DNA of 64,000 nucleotides from Carallia brachiata (GCA_021464245.1 JADCRB010000043.1:214168-278167), one strand, 5' to 3'. Shown: positions 33,630 through 46,162, counted from the stretch's first letter. Numbers and translations are program-made. Notes: generated by a model not told the origin, from the sequence alone.

Positions 33630-36600
33630 TTATACATCATACTGCTTCAGAAATTTACCATTGATCGGGTCAATTCGGACGCCTTCTTGGTCTGACAGCA
33701 TGCAAGCGTTGTGTGTATAGGCCTCCTACACTAAGTATGGCTCGTCCCATTTGGAAGTAAGCATGTCACCAAGCTGGTGCTTCATGTTGATAGGCCGTCA
33801 TACTGTAAGAACAAGGTTTTCAACATGAAAAGATCGAGGGTAGACCCTGCGGTTGAACGTGTTGGTGAGCCGAGCTTGGTAGCATTCGCGTTGTTGTTGT
33901 GCTTCGAGTCTCCTTCATCAAGGGCTTCTAACTCATCCAGACGTAGGCGAGCATTCTCCTTCTGTGTGAGTCCTTCCAGAACAACCATGCGCAGAGATGA
34001 AATCTGTGTTTCCAACGGCAGTATTGCTTCGACACCGTAGACAAGTGAGTATGGTGTCGCCTGTGTTGGAGTCCGGTAAGTTGTATGATACGCCTATAAT
34101 GCCTCTGTAGTTCTGTCAGGCCAATCTCTTTTAGATTTAGAGACTACCTTCTGCAATAGGTTGTACAAGGTCTTGTTGAATGCTTCAGCCAAGCCATTTG
34201 CCAGGGTATTGTACACGGATGACTTGTACTGCTTGAACTTGAACTTGAACTTTTCACAGAGCTTGTCCACCAAACTGTTGTAGAACTGCTTGCCGTTATC
34301 AGTGATGATGAATCAAGGGAATCCATAGCGATAGATCAGCTGAGTCCGGATAAAATTGGCAATATGCTCCTTCTTTACCTCCCTAAGTGGAATAGTTTCG
34401 ACCCATTTTGAGAAGTAGTCTGTTGCTGCGAGGATGTAAAGGTGACCTAGGGATGACTTTGGTAAGGGTCCCACTAAGTTAAGACCTCAAGCTTCAAAGG
34501 GTCAGAACGAGACAGTTGGATGCAGTGGCTCCAGTGATTGATGTATGTAATTGGCATGAAATTGACAAGCTTGACAGGTTTTAGCAAACTCAATGGAATC
34601 ACGCACTATGGCTGGCCAGTAGTATCATATTCTTCTGAGCTGAAAGTGTAACTTAGGACTTGATTGAAGTCTTCCAAAAACACCAGAATGTGCTTCAGCG
34701 AGAGCTTGTTTTGCCTCTTCGTTGCTTAGGCAGCGAAGTAAAACTCCATCAAAAGACCTTCGATACAGAGCATCCTTGAGATACAAGAAACAGGGAGCTC
34801 ATCGTTGAATTTCTGTCTTATGACGACGATCTTTGGGCAGCTTCCTGTGTTGTAGGTAGTCAATGATTGGTTAGCGCCAATCCTCGTCCTCCACGAGACG
34901 TACAGATACAGCGTTGGCTGCTGTAGTTTCTTCATCATCCTTATGTGGTACTATCCATTTCTGGCATACAGTAACAACTGTAGCCTAGATTTCTAACTTT
35001 GCAAGAGAATTGGCGAAGTTAGCTAACGCGTCGACCTGAGTGTTTTCTCGTCGAGGCACATGCTCCATGGTAATGCTTTCAAATTCATCCATTAGCTGTC
35101 GAGCACATTGATGGTAAGGCGCAAGGTCCTCTTTCTTCAAATCATACAACCCTGTAACTTGGTTGATGACGAGCTGGGAATCTCCATGGACTTCTATAGT
35201 TGGAATCTTCATATTGACAGTCATTTGAAAACCAATGATTAAAGCCTAGTATTCAGCAATATTATTTGAACATAACTCACCGAAAATGATAGCATATAGT
35301 AATATTTGTCGTTGAGGAGTGACAAACACTATGCTGGCACCGGCACCAGCACCAGCACCATCACGCTTTGCTGCACCATCAAAGAACATCGTCCATGGTG
35401 GCAGTGTCTCAACTCAAAAGACCTCTTCATCCAGAAGATCATCTGTGAACTCCCAATCTGACGGGACAGGGTGATCTGCCAAGAAATCTGCTAGAGCTTA
35501 TCCCTTTATTGCTTTTTGAGGCACGTAGACAATGTCGTAACTCTGTAGGATTACTGCTTATTTAGCAAGTCGTCTTGAGAAGATTGGTCTAGATAAGATA
35601 CATTTGAGAGGATCAGCTCTGGTAATGAGACGTACCGTGTGAGCTTGCATGTAGTTCCTTAACTTATCAATGGCAAAGAACAGTGCTAGACATGTCTTTT
35701 CAATAGGCGAATAGCTCAGCTCCGGACCGTTTAGTATTCTACTCAAGTAATACAGGGCAACTTCCTTTCCCTACTCATTTTCCTGTGCAAGCAGGGCTCC
35801 CAGAGAACTTTCCTACGCAGCAATATAGAGAATCAATGACTTTCCTTGAATTGGAGTACCCAGGACTGGTGGATTGGAAAGGTACTTTTTTATACTCTTG
35901 AAGGCTTTGCTGCAAGCTTTATCCCACTCAAAGTTAATATCCATCTTCATCAGCCGATGGAAAGGTTGACACCTCCCAGCTAAGTTGAAGATGAAACGGC
36001 GAATGTAAGCCAGCTTTCATTGTAAACTTCACAGCTCGTGCAGGTTTTTAGGTTCAGACATCTTTTGAATTACCTCAACCTTTGACTGATCAACTTCGAT
36101 TCCATGATGGCGCACCACGAACACAAGAAACTTTCCTGATGTAACACCGAATGCACACTTGAGAGGGTTCATTTTGAGTTGATGCCTGCTAAGTCTTTTG
36201 AACACTGTCTTGAGATCCTCGAGATGGTCTTTGCGCTCCTTAGTCTTTACTACTAAGTCATCAACATAACATTCTACAATCTTGTGCAGCATGTCATCAA
36301 AAAATTTTTGCATAGCACGTTGATAAATGGCGCCAACATTTTTTAATCCAAACGGCATAACTTTGTAGCAGTATATACTTTTTGGGGTGCGGAATGTTGT
36401 CAACTCCTCATCTTCTGGTGCTATTCTGATTTGGTTATAGCCTGAAGAACCATCCATGAAGGACAATACTTCGTGACCCGTTGTTGCATCAACTGTGATC
36501 TCCGTTATGGGCAATGGAAAGTCATTTTTCGGACAGGCCTTGTTAAGATCTTAAAAATCAACACATACCCTTAACTGTCCATTCTTTTTTCTTACCGGGA

Positions 36601-36782
36601 CTATGTTGGCAATCCACATTGGGTAGGTGACCTCTCGGATGAAGCCAGCATTGATCAGCTTGTTAACCTCCTCATCGATTTGTGGAATGAGTTCCGGGCC
36701 GAACCGTCGTTGTGACTACTTGACAAAATGAACGCCCTTCTTTACTGCTAGACGATGCACCGCAATCTTCGGGTCAAGTCTA
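33630..36782 (-). pseudogene. Pol remnant of element 2 (integrase, two RNases H, reverse transcriptase)
   Basis: The reverse transcriptase segment is open for 161 codons (36029-36514) with MDGSSGYNQI and YVDDLVVK. RNase H (SPIEKTCLALFFAIDKLRNY, 35558-35746), the second RNase H (VHGDSQLVINQ, 34985-35224) and integrase segments (33630-34940) follow with many stops. Substitutions relative to elements 1 and 3 are spread throughout, consistent with older, independent decay. Confidence 0.8.
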
Positions 36783-36847
36783 GGCATTTCTTTGTAACTC
36801 CATGCAAGCACGTCCTTATATTGACTTAATACCTGAACATATTCTTA

Positions 36848-38460
36848 CTATTCTTCTGCAGTAAGTAAAGCACTTACAAATATAGGTCGGGGATCTTCTG
36901 GAGAGCCAAGATTGAACTCCTTGAGTTCAACAGTTGCTTGGCTACTATCTTCAAGTTCCGGGGGAGCCTCCTTTACTTCGTCGTCTGATGAGTCAGACTC
37001 AGCCTCCTCGCTAATTGTGACATGAAATGTAGAGCCCCTGACTTCATCTTCTTTGTTTGACTGGATAAGCCAGTCTTGTTTGCTGGTGGTGGGGATGACA
37101 CGTGCATCAGCTGCTCGGCTTCGTCTCTTTAGCATGATTCGCACAGGTGACTTCTCCTGATAGCCTAAGCCAGGTCGGGACGTTGAAGATTGAGCAATGG
37201 CGTCATTTGTAGATGGCAGTGTACCCATTGTACTCAGGTTTGAGAAATCATAGCTCGCCTTGGCTAAAAGTTTGTATCCATTAGGATCAAATCCTTCGTG
37301 TGTTCTTCTTTCTGGCAGTGAGCCGCCTTCAACTGCCCCCGTGTGTGGTCTGACAAAGCCTTTTAATGGTTTTGAGGACAAAACCGGCTCAATCTTTGTT
37401 TGGTCTGACCAAGCCTTTGTTTGGTGCTGGTAAGCTCCATCATACTTACCGTCCTTCGAGTGCTGAAAAATCTCTTGAGGAACTCTCGTTGTAGCTGTTC
37501 CCAACTGTCAATTGATTCCGGTTCAAGATTTATGAACCAGGTAAAAGCGGTCTCCCTAAGTAAACGAACGAATTGCTTCACCAAGAGATCTCCGTAAGTC
37601 CCTGCGTTGTTGCAGGTTTCAACGAAGTGGGTGATGTGCTGTTTGGGATCGCCTCGTCCGTCGAATTGTTGAAATTTGGGCGGCTGGTAGCCCAAAAGCA
37701 TGTTGAGACCTTCGATCCGTCTGGTGTACGGTTTGACGTACATCTATGATCTTTGGAAGGATGTAACTTGTTGCAGGCGGATCGTATTAGCTATCATTTC
37801 TTGCAATTGTTGAACAAATAGCGAAGCTACAGAATTTGAGGGTGGCAGCTGTGTAGAACTACCTGGTTGCTTTTCTGCAGTGAAGACGTCAGCTGGTGTG
37901 GCTTCTGGAGTGAAACCGGGTGGATATGGTTACTCCTCGCGGATTTTGGGATCAACTTGGATCGGGGCTTTTCCTTTGAGAGCGGCGATCTGTTGATCTT
38001 TTTCCTTTCCTACTCTGATCAGCTGCAAAATCTTATTCTCCAATTCTGAAATCCTTTCTTCAATGCTGGTTGTTTTTGGTATCATGACGGCAACAGATGA
38101 GGCTCCGCGAAAGACTGGGGGAGAAAGCTCTTCTAATTCCTCTGTGTGGATCTCTACAGAATGAGTTGGATTTTGTTAAGAGGGTTTCGTCGTGTTGCCC
38201 CCGACTTCGATCGAGGTAGATGATCGACTCCTCCATGCGGCAAGAGAGTCAGGGGAGAGATCCTGTTGTTGTACGAGCTGTGGACTCTCCATTTCGAAAT
38301 TTTTTCGGGTTTGGACGGCAAGAAATTGTGTCCGTCTGTGGGTTTCTGGACTTGAGTACCCAGGTAGGGTAGTTGATGCAGGCAGTGAAACAGTTACCTT
38401 TTTTTTTTGTGGCAGCGGTTGTACTCATTTTTTGTGTCATTTGATGTGTTGGATACCTGC
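36848..38460 (-). pseudogene. Gag remnant of element 2 fused to the linker by deletion
   Basis: The gag core (FDGRGDPKQHI, TAFTWFINLEP) at 37363-37743 is joined at about 37400 to the linker (SSKPLKGFVRPHTGAVEG), with filler tttggtctgaccaagc between. The stretch present in element 3 between about 48760 and 50460, including protease, is absent. The fused frame is open for 218 codons (36848-37504). The purine-rich leader lies at 38465-38605. Confidence 0.75.
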
Positions 38461-38653
38461 TGAAAATTTTTTTTTCCTTTTTTTGTCCTTTTTTTGTTTT
38501 GTCTTTTTCTCTTTCTTCTTTTTTTTTTCTTTTTCTTCTTTTCTCTGCTCTTTTCTTTTTTTGCTTTTTTTTCCGCTGCTTCTTTTTACTCTTTTTTTTT
38601 TTAAGGAACAAAAGATGGGAGGTGAAGAGGTCCCATCGAGCGTGCCAAAAATT

Positions 38654-39464
38654 TGTAACGAGTAAATTTCGAGCCTGAACAATTAGACTCAAAAATATAA
38701 AAATAAATTACAAATAAAATTTTAAGATAAAAGAAAATTTACATAGGGTCGATCTTCGTAAATCTTCTGATTAGTGTTTCTTCATGACTCTGTCAAGGGC
38801 TGTACGAGCTTGATCTTGACAGCGGTAAATTCCACAGCTTTTTCTTGAACTGGATAGATTGAAACTGGATCTGAGGTAGACGTTTGGACTACGGTTAAGA
38901 ATCGTAGAGACCTGATATAAGCCGATCTGGCTTAATTTCAATGAAGGCCGAGGTGGCTTGTTCTCGGATAAGTTGTCTGAACTTTGCTGAGGGCCGTATG
39001 AAACTTAATCTCAGCTGGATTTGTAGTATTTTAATATTTTTATATTTATATTCTCATAAATTCAGATCTAGAACGATCGGAAAATATAAACCCAAAAATA
39101 AACTTAGAAATGAAAACAACAAAATTTTTTGGACTTACACCTGAAATATGTATAAAAAAGGAGTTATGAGAGTATACTGCAGAGTAAAACACGTAAGAAA
39201 AGGAGAAATTTTCTTGGAAAAAATTTTCAAAATTTTTTTTTCTCTCAAATTCTCTATATTTTTCTGTTTTACAGATTTGCTGAATTTTTTTGAACTGAGG
39301 GGCAGGAGTTATTTATATGGCTCATTTCCCACGTAACCATCACATGGGAAAGGAAGAAAATTAATTTCCGCATTGGCGTTGTCAATTTCAAATTTGGCAA
39401 CGCTGAAATTGACAACGCCGACAACTGAAACTTGACTTTTTTTTTTTTTATAAACACGTTTACA
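38654..39464 (-). repeat. 5' LTR of element 2
   Basis: 811 bases with TG/CA ends. Its U3 resembles that of element 1 (gaactgaggggcagg, TATA box tataaata - at 39310-39317). A perfect inverted repeat with 16-base arms (ggcgttgtcaatttca, 39375-39390, and 39404-39419) lies near the U3 end. It does not match the U3 of its own partner at 30495-31527. Confidence 0.9.
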
Positions 39465-40450
39465 GGAATACGTAGAATTGTGTAACTAAACTTTACCAAA
39501 ATTAATGACAGAAGTGATAAATCGTTGCAATATACTAGTCTCATGTTTTAACTAGCAAAACAAGTTTAAAGTGTTCCATTGCAAAACAAGAGGAAAACAA
39601 TGCGGTACAAATCAGCGGACAATGCAAACATATTCAATAACCATGCAACAAAATAGATGATACGGTTTGGAAATGCATTGGAACGTCAATCTCGTACGTG
39701 AAATTGGAAATGCGTAAACTTAAAAGCAAAAACCTATGGTCTAATTTGCTTTGGCTTCAACCAATAAAGAGCAAATTATAGAATTTGAAGCACACAAGTA
39801 ATGGAGTATGTTACGCAATATTCACGATGTTTTCAATTACAATTCACGCCCATGATCATGATTGACAGGACCTTGGCCTTCTTTATTTTCCAAACCAAAG
39901 GAATCCAAAGTTTCTTTCTTTATTAGGTGCAACATGGGGTTGCCCATTTTTTGGTCAATTCCAGCGGATATATCGTGAGGTGAGGCGATGGCATCAAAGC
40001 CACTCAATTTGGACTCTTCTCTCATCCACAGAACTTTAGCCTTTTCCATGATAGTTAAAAGAAGCAACGTAAAAGACTCCACAAGTCAAAACGATGTCAT
40101 TTATAATTAAAATTCTACTATATGTTGTATTTTAAGGAGTATTAAAAAAATTATATAATTCCGTTAAAGAATCTTACCTAATGTTCCCTTTATAATTAAG
40201 AAAGCCATGCCGATAAACTTGTAAGTTATATTCTGATAACACGATGCCAAAAAGAAAAGGTTATATTCTAATAACTAAAAGCCATTTGCTGATGCTTTTC
40301 AAGGTTATCTCTAGACACGCCGTGACGTGACGGTACCGATGTCATTATTTCACCGATTCGCTGCATGTTTGTTTTGAAAAAGAAAATAGAGGAGAAAAAC
40401 AAAATCCTCGTGTAAGGGAAAAGGGGAAAGCAAGTTAGTCTGAAGATACA
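39465..40450. other. Host flank between element 2 and the solo LTR
   Basis: No recognised gene. An 81-codon frame on the - strand (39837-40082; ...SGFDAIASPHDIS...) has balanced composition but no family that I know and no context. It could be a small gene or chance. The last bases (ataca, 40446-40450) form the left target duplication of the solo LTR. Confidence 0.4.
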
Positions 40451-41265
40451 TGTAACGAATATATTTTGAATCTCTAACAGTTAAATTTAAAAATATAAAA
40501 ATAAATTATAAATAAAATTTTAAAAATTTTCTTAAAATTTACGTGGGATCGATCTCTATAAATCCTCCGATTAGTGTTCCTTTTTTTTTGACTCCGCCAA
40601 GGGCTGCACGAGCTTAATCTTGACAGAAATAATTTTCACAGTTTTATCTTGAATTGAGTAGACTGAAACTGTATCTGATTTTGACGTTTAGACTACGATT
40701 AAAAACCGCAGATACCTGATCTGAGCCGATTTGGTTTAATTTCACTGAGGGTCGAAGGGACTTGTTATCGGATGAGCTGTCTGAACTTTATTGAGAGCCG
40801 TATGAGACTTGATACCAGCTAAATTTGTAATATTTTGATATTTTTCGATATATATTCTCATAAATTAAGATCTAGAGCGATCAAAGAATATAAACTCAAA
40901 AATAACCTTAGAAATAGAAATAGCAAATTTTTTTGGATTTACTCCTGAAATATCTTTAAAAAATGAGTTAAAAGAGTACACTGTAAAGTAAAAATACGTA
41001 GGAAAAAAAGAAATTTTCTTGAAAGATTTTTCAAATTTTCTTTTTCTCTCAAAATTTCTGAATTTTTCTGTTTATGAATTTGCTGAATGATGAATAGAAC
41101 TGGGATGGAAGGGCCTATTTATAAACCCTCTAAAGAAACTGTGTCACCAACCATTTAGTTTGTGGCATTAGGTTGGCAGCGGTCAACCTTGATTTCAAGG
41201 TTGGCAAGGTTGGCGCGTGCGAATGGTAATTGGCTCTTTTTTTTTTTTTAATTTAAGCGTTTACA
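40451..41265 (-). repeat. Solo LTR of the same family
   Basis: 815 bases with TG/CA ends (tgtaacgaat ... cgtttaca). It is flanked by ataca and gtaca, a 4-of-5 target duplication, as left by LTR-LTR recombination of a full element. It has a TATA box tataaata (-, 41116-41123), a U3 distinct from those of elements 1 and 3, and a 9-base-arm hairpin caaccttga/tcaaggttg at 41184-41203. Confidence 0.88.
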
Positions 41266-42305
41266 GTACATTTAGCTTATTAGCTTATTGATGAGTACAT
41301 TTTAAGGATGTAAATCTAGTTTATTGATCGTTTTGACAACAATTCAAATTCATGATTTTTAGAATGATAATCAGTGAAGTTTTTTGTTGCTGAACCACGA
41401 CATTTGGTGGTCTAGTTGTATATATTTATATATATACAAGTAATACAGATCATAAACGATAGAAATATAAATAGATTGGACGTCGAATTGTCTCGATTTA
41501 ATACCCATAATTAAACTAAACTATTTTTACAGTTTAAAAGATTTTAAAATTACAGTCAATCAAAATAACAACAAAGAGCAGTTAAAACCATTATTCGCAA
41601 TTGCAATTTGAGTTAGTTAGTTTCATGTTTAAATCCCAATTGCCATTCGTTTTTAAACCCCACAAAAAAAAATCAAATTTTTTATAAGTTCATTATTGGT
41701 TTTGTCCATCCAAAAAAAATTTTAATACCATCTAGCGGATAATTGAATGATCTGTTATTATGTCCGAAGGCAATCCAACAACGAAATATGTTGGGGTGCA
41801 ATCTTTCATTTTTGGGCGACAGCTGACAAGTGCCTAAATATTTGTAGAAAATGGGAGCCAATAAGAATAATTCTTAACATGGAGATCAAGAGTTTCTTAA
41901 AAAAAAAAAAAAAACATAGAGATCAAGAGATGTTGACGACTGACAAGTCCTATTCGTTTGGTATATGCGAGAGAGTGACGAGCAGAGTGGATGTAATTGG
42001 GTGAATTTGTGACTTCCTTGCAGTCGGGGCGATATTAGTTTTGCGAGATGCAGTTGACCTAAAACATAAACTATATTTGTTTAGATTTGATCAAATAAAC
42101 CCATCTCAAAAAAAAAAAAAAAAAAGGATTTGATCAAATAAATCAGATTAATTATAGTAAGAATTTAGAATAAATAGATATCACATTTAATATAGTGCGA
42201 GAAGAAATTGATGTAACTGAATATTAAAATTAATATCTTGTTCGTTTTCATTTTTGTTGGAATCAGGCTGTGTTTTGACACAAAATATAATTGGCGATTG
42301 GCTTG
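41266..42305. other. Host flank between the solo LTR and element 3
   Basis: AT-rich, no gene seen. Poly-A runs lie at 41900 and 42107. The five bases gcttg (42301-42305) are the left target duplication of element 3. Confidence 0.5.
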
Positions 42306-43056
42306 TGTAACGGATAAATTTCGAAATAACAGTTAGACTCAAAAATACAAAAATAAATTACAAATAAAAATTTAAAATAAAAGAAAATATACATGGGGTC
42401 GCTCTTCGTGATTTGTCCGATTAGTGTTCCTTTTTTTGACTCCGTCAAGGGCTACACGAACTTGATCTTGACAGAAATAATTTCCACAGTTTTATCTTGA
42501 ACTGGGTAGATTGAAATTGGATTTGATTTGGACGTTTAGACTATGGTTAAGAACCGCTGATCTGAGCCGATTTATCTTAATTTCACCGAGTGGAAGGGAC
42601 TTCTTCTCAGATGAGCTGTCTGAACTTTACTGAAGGCCGTATGAGACTTGATCTCAACCGGATTTGTAATATTTTGATATTTTTTAGATCTATACTTTCA
42701 CAGATCTGGATATGATACGATCGGAGAGTATAAACCAAAAATACACTTAAAAACAGCTGCAGTAAAAATAAAAATTTTTTTGACTTTGTACCTGGGATAT
42801 CTTCCTCAAAAGAGTTAGAAAAATATATCACAGAGTACGAAAAAGAAAATTTTCTTGAGAAACTTTTAATTTTTTTTTTCTTTTCTTTCTGCTCTCTCTC
42901 TCTGTTTTGCTTTTTTCTTTTTTGCTCCTTGCCTTTTATTTGATTTATAGGCCAATTTATAGGCCTCCCCCACCTGCCACCAATCTTGAATTTAAGGTTG
43001 GTGGCTGCCAAACTTTTTTTTTTTAATTTTTTTTAAATAAACAAAACACGTTTACA
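42306..43056 (-). repeat. 3' LTR of element 3
   Basis: 751 bases with TG/CA ends. The U3 differs from elements 1 and 2, with a TATA-like tataaat (-) near 42953-42959 and an imperfect palindrome gccaccaatcttgaa/tttaaggttggtggc at 42976-43005. The sense-strand polypurine tract (43057-43070) lies just outside. Confidence 0.92.
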
Positions 43057-43714
43057 AATGTTCCCACTTTAAGGGTTGGTAAGGAAGAATTTTACAGAAA
43101 TGATCCGAACCGAGTCTTGAAGTCTAGTTTGAAACTTGAGATGTCTTAAAGAACATTGAATGTTGAAGTTTTTTATCTCTAACTAACCCAAATGCTATTG
43201 GATCGCAATGGAAACCGATATGATCTTGAGAAAGTTAGCAGTTCAGCCAATATAAAAATTGATATTCTGGCTCTAAGTGTGATCGAGCTTCCATAGCTCG
43301 CAAAATATTTCTTATATGTCTTAAAGTTTCATAGCTCTGGTGAGAATGATCGGGTAGGCAAAGAACTTGAACCTTCTCATGAGGAAGGTCCAGCACTACA
43401 GAACTTCAAGACCGGCACATAGAGAACTGACTGTAGTGATGATTCCCAAGTCTGCTCCGACGTAAGGAGAGTAGTTGGAACTTCCCTGTACGTCGCCGCA
43501 TCTAAAGGAAGATTAGGATAATTGTTTCTCATCTCTCTATGGTAGATGTTAACTAAGGAGAGTAGTTGGAACTCCATAACACCTATGGCGTTGGAGACTA
43601 AGTTTCGAGGGCTTTTACAAATCCCTCAAGGAGACTACTTCTTCATTTCTTAGCTCGTGCGCCTCCAACTTCTTGATCAAAGAATTTTCTGAGACAAGTG
43701 CAAAAACTAGTAAT
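43052..43714 (-). pseudogene. ORFx of element 3, start codon lost and frameshifted
   Basis: Homologous to ORFx in element 1 (CLRKFFDQEVGGARAKK, 43643-43714; EFQLLSLVNIY and REVPTTLLTS, 43377-43577). The position of the ATG reads ATT. The last codons (KWEHL) overlap the polypurine tract, and TAA (43052-43054) comes from the LTR. Frameshifts lie near 43420 and 43620. Confidence 0.6.
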
Positions 43715-43969
43715 TTTCTTTTTGAGAAAAAGAAGAGCTGAGGGGTGAGTATTACAACTCGGACATGCAAGACATATATACATACAATAAAGATTTTTTT
43801 TTTTTGAAAAGTCAAAAAGAAGGTACGCAGAATCGAGTAGGGTCATCCACGTCCCTTTCCCGCATAAGAGACAAAAGAGGCAGTGGCTGAAGCCGTTGCT
43901 GCAGAAGTCATTACCGTGTGCTGCAGAAGCCGTTGCCGTGTGCTGCAGAAGTCGTTGCACCTTATCTTG

Positions 43970-44598
43970 TCAGACGTCTTGGTGGGGCCCAAGGCGCAAC
44001 TCCAAGTCAAGCTCGGCGTCGTCTGGTGGGCCGATGATGTTGACATCGCTGGAGCCTTCCGACTGGTTGATGCTGCTGGAATATTCTAAGAAGAGAGGCA
44101 AAGTTTCGCCGGAATGACTTTTCTTTCTGCTAGAAAAGTCTCTCCTGAACTTAAGTACTTAGGAGGGATGAACCCTTGACTGACTCCGTAAGACCACCAG
44201 GACCAGTACGCATGCTCCCACAGGCTACGACTTTGATTGTTATAGCCTGAAGAGACCATTACAGTGGTAGAACTCTAACCTGCTTTATTTGAGGGCAAAG
44301 CTGTACTGGTAGGATTTACTATTGGAACGGCAGACTGTCCTTTGGAAAAAACAGTTTTCAGTGCTGATTTCTTCTTGTTTCTCCGATTCTAGAACCAATA
44401 AAACACATTTTTTCCTTCGATCGCCCCGAGCGGGCGCAGTTGTAAGACAAGTTGGTAAATCTAAGATGTATTAGGAATAATACCTCCATTGTTGTGGAAG
44501 ACTTGCTCCAAAATTTGCAGTTGTGCTATGGTTGACTGCCACCTTGTGCGGGGTGACCTTTCTTCTCCCTTGTCTTGAGGTTCTGCTACTGGTTCCAT
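43970..44598 (-). pseudogene. WUS-like homeobox gene of element 3 with WUS box and EAR motif
   Basis: ATG at 44598 (MEPVAEPQDKG), stop TGA at 43970-43972, 629 nt. It encodes a WOX homeodomain (RTRWQST, ILEQVFHNNGG, IEGKNVFYWF), a Trp-rich linker (AYWSWWSYG), TLPLFL (44087-44104; one residue off the WUS box TLPLFP), and LELRL (43991-44005), matching the LELRL EAR motif described in WUSCHEL. Lesions are CAG to TAG within helix 2 and within WFQNR, plus a 2-nt insertion before the WUS box. This copy best shows the repression motifs, while element 1 best preserves the homeodomain. Confidence 0.82.
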
Positions 44599-45020
44599 CT
44601 TTTTTGTAGCAAAGGAGCAGAGGTTTGGTATGTGGTGAAGATCGGTTGAGACTGAGGCTGGATTTCATACTCAAACCCTCCGTCGCTTTTTATATTTTTG
44701 GATTGTTCACAGTTTATACTCATGCAGGCCAGGATTTGGATTGGGTTTTGAACCTGAGTTTTAGACTTGTGTCTGGAACTTGGGATTTTTAGGTTTCAGG
44801 TTATCGGATTTTGGTCGAGTGTTTAGGCTTTCAGAGTTGGATTTTTGGATTTTTGGATTTGGGTCAAATGTTTGGGTTTTGGATTTGGACTTAGTTTTTA
44901 GACTTTTGAGTTGGACTTGAGTTTTCTGATTTGGGCTCAAGTGTTTGGGTTTGGATTTTCGGGTTTGGATTTTCGTTGGACTTTCAATCGGACTTCCGAA
45001 CTTTTTTTTTTTTTTTTTTT

Positions 45021-45062
<42 letters not shown>

Positions 45063-45078
45063 ATTTTTTTCAACATAT

Positions 45079-46120
45079 TTACACATAATACTGTTTCAGA
45101 AATTTACCATTGATTGGGCCGATTCGGACGCCTTCTTGGTCTGACAGCATGTAAGCGTTGTGAGTATAGGCCTCCTGCACTAAGTATGGCCCGTCCCATT
45201 TGGAAGTAAGCTTGTCACCAGGCCGATGCTTCATGTTGATGGGCCGTCGCACTGCAAGAACAAGGTCTCCAACTTGAAAAGATCGAGGGCGGACCCTGCG
45301 GTTGAACGTGTTGGTGAGCCGGGCTTGGTAGCACTCAAGTTGCTGTTGTGCTTCGAGCCTCCTTTCATCAAGGGCTTCTAACTCATCCAGACGTAGGCGA
45401 GCATTCTCCTCCTGTGTGAGTCCTTCCAGAACAGCCATGCGCAGGATGGAATCTGTGTTTCCAACGGCAGTATTGCTTCGACACCGTAGACAAGTGAGTA
45501 TGGCGTCGCCTGTGTTGGAGTCCGGTAAGTTGTACGATACGCCCATAATGCCTCCGGAATTCTGTCATGCCAATCTCTTTTGGATTTAGAGACTACCTTC
45601 CGCAACAGGTTGCATAAGGTCTTGTTGAATGCTTCAGCCAAGCCATTTGCTGGGGCATTGTACATGGATGACTTGTACTGCTTGAACTTGAACTTCTCGC
45701 AGAGCTTGTCGATTAAGCTGTTGTAGAACTGCTTACCATTATCAGTGATGATGAATCGAGGGACTCCATAGCGATAGATCAGCTGAGTCCGGATGAAATT
45801 GGCAACATGCTCCTTCTTTACCTCTCTAAGTGGAATGGCTTCGACCCATTTTGAGAAGTAGTCGGTTGCTGCGAGGATGTACAGGTGACCCAGGGATGAC
45901 TTTGGCAAGGGCCCCACTAAGTCGAGACCCCAAGCTTCAAAGGGCCAGGATGAGACAGTTGGATGCAGTGGCTCCGGTGGTTGATGTATGTAATTGGAAA
46001 TTGACAAGCTTGACAAGTTTTAGCAAACTCAATGAATCACGTACCATGGTTGGCCAGTAGTATCCCATCCTTCTGAGTTGGAAGTGCAACTTAGGCCCTG
46101 ATTGATGTCCGCCACAAACA
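45079..46120 (-). pseudogene. Integrase region of element 3
   Basis: The best-preserved integrase in the window. 45378-46016 is open for 212 codons through the catalytic core (WGLDLVGPLP, ITDNGKQFYN, NGLAEAFNKT). 45079-45546 gives the C-terminal part with RSFQVGDLVL and WDGPYLV, ending QYYV at the TAA 45079-45081. A 1-nt frameshift joins the two frames. Confidence 0.88.
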
Positions 46121-46162
46121 CCAGAATGTGCTTCAGTGAGAGCCTGTTTTGCCTCTTCATTG

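Larger units (their letters stand above)
30495..39464 (-). mobile_element. Element 2: WUS-carrying Tat element with mismatched LTRs and protease deletion
   Basis: Same gene order and orientation as element 1, but with three anomalies. Its 5' LTR (38654-39464) and 3' LTR (30495-31527) have unrelated U3 portions. No target-site duplication is visible (ctatt on the left, ggaat on the right). About 1.7 kb corresponding to the gag end and protease is missing at 37398-37418, with a short filler. These point to a product of recombination between two family members followed by deletion. Pol carries many stops and differs from elements 1 and 3 by frequent substitutions. Confidence 0.88.
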
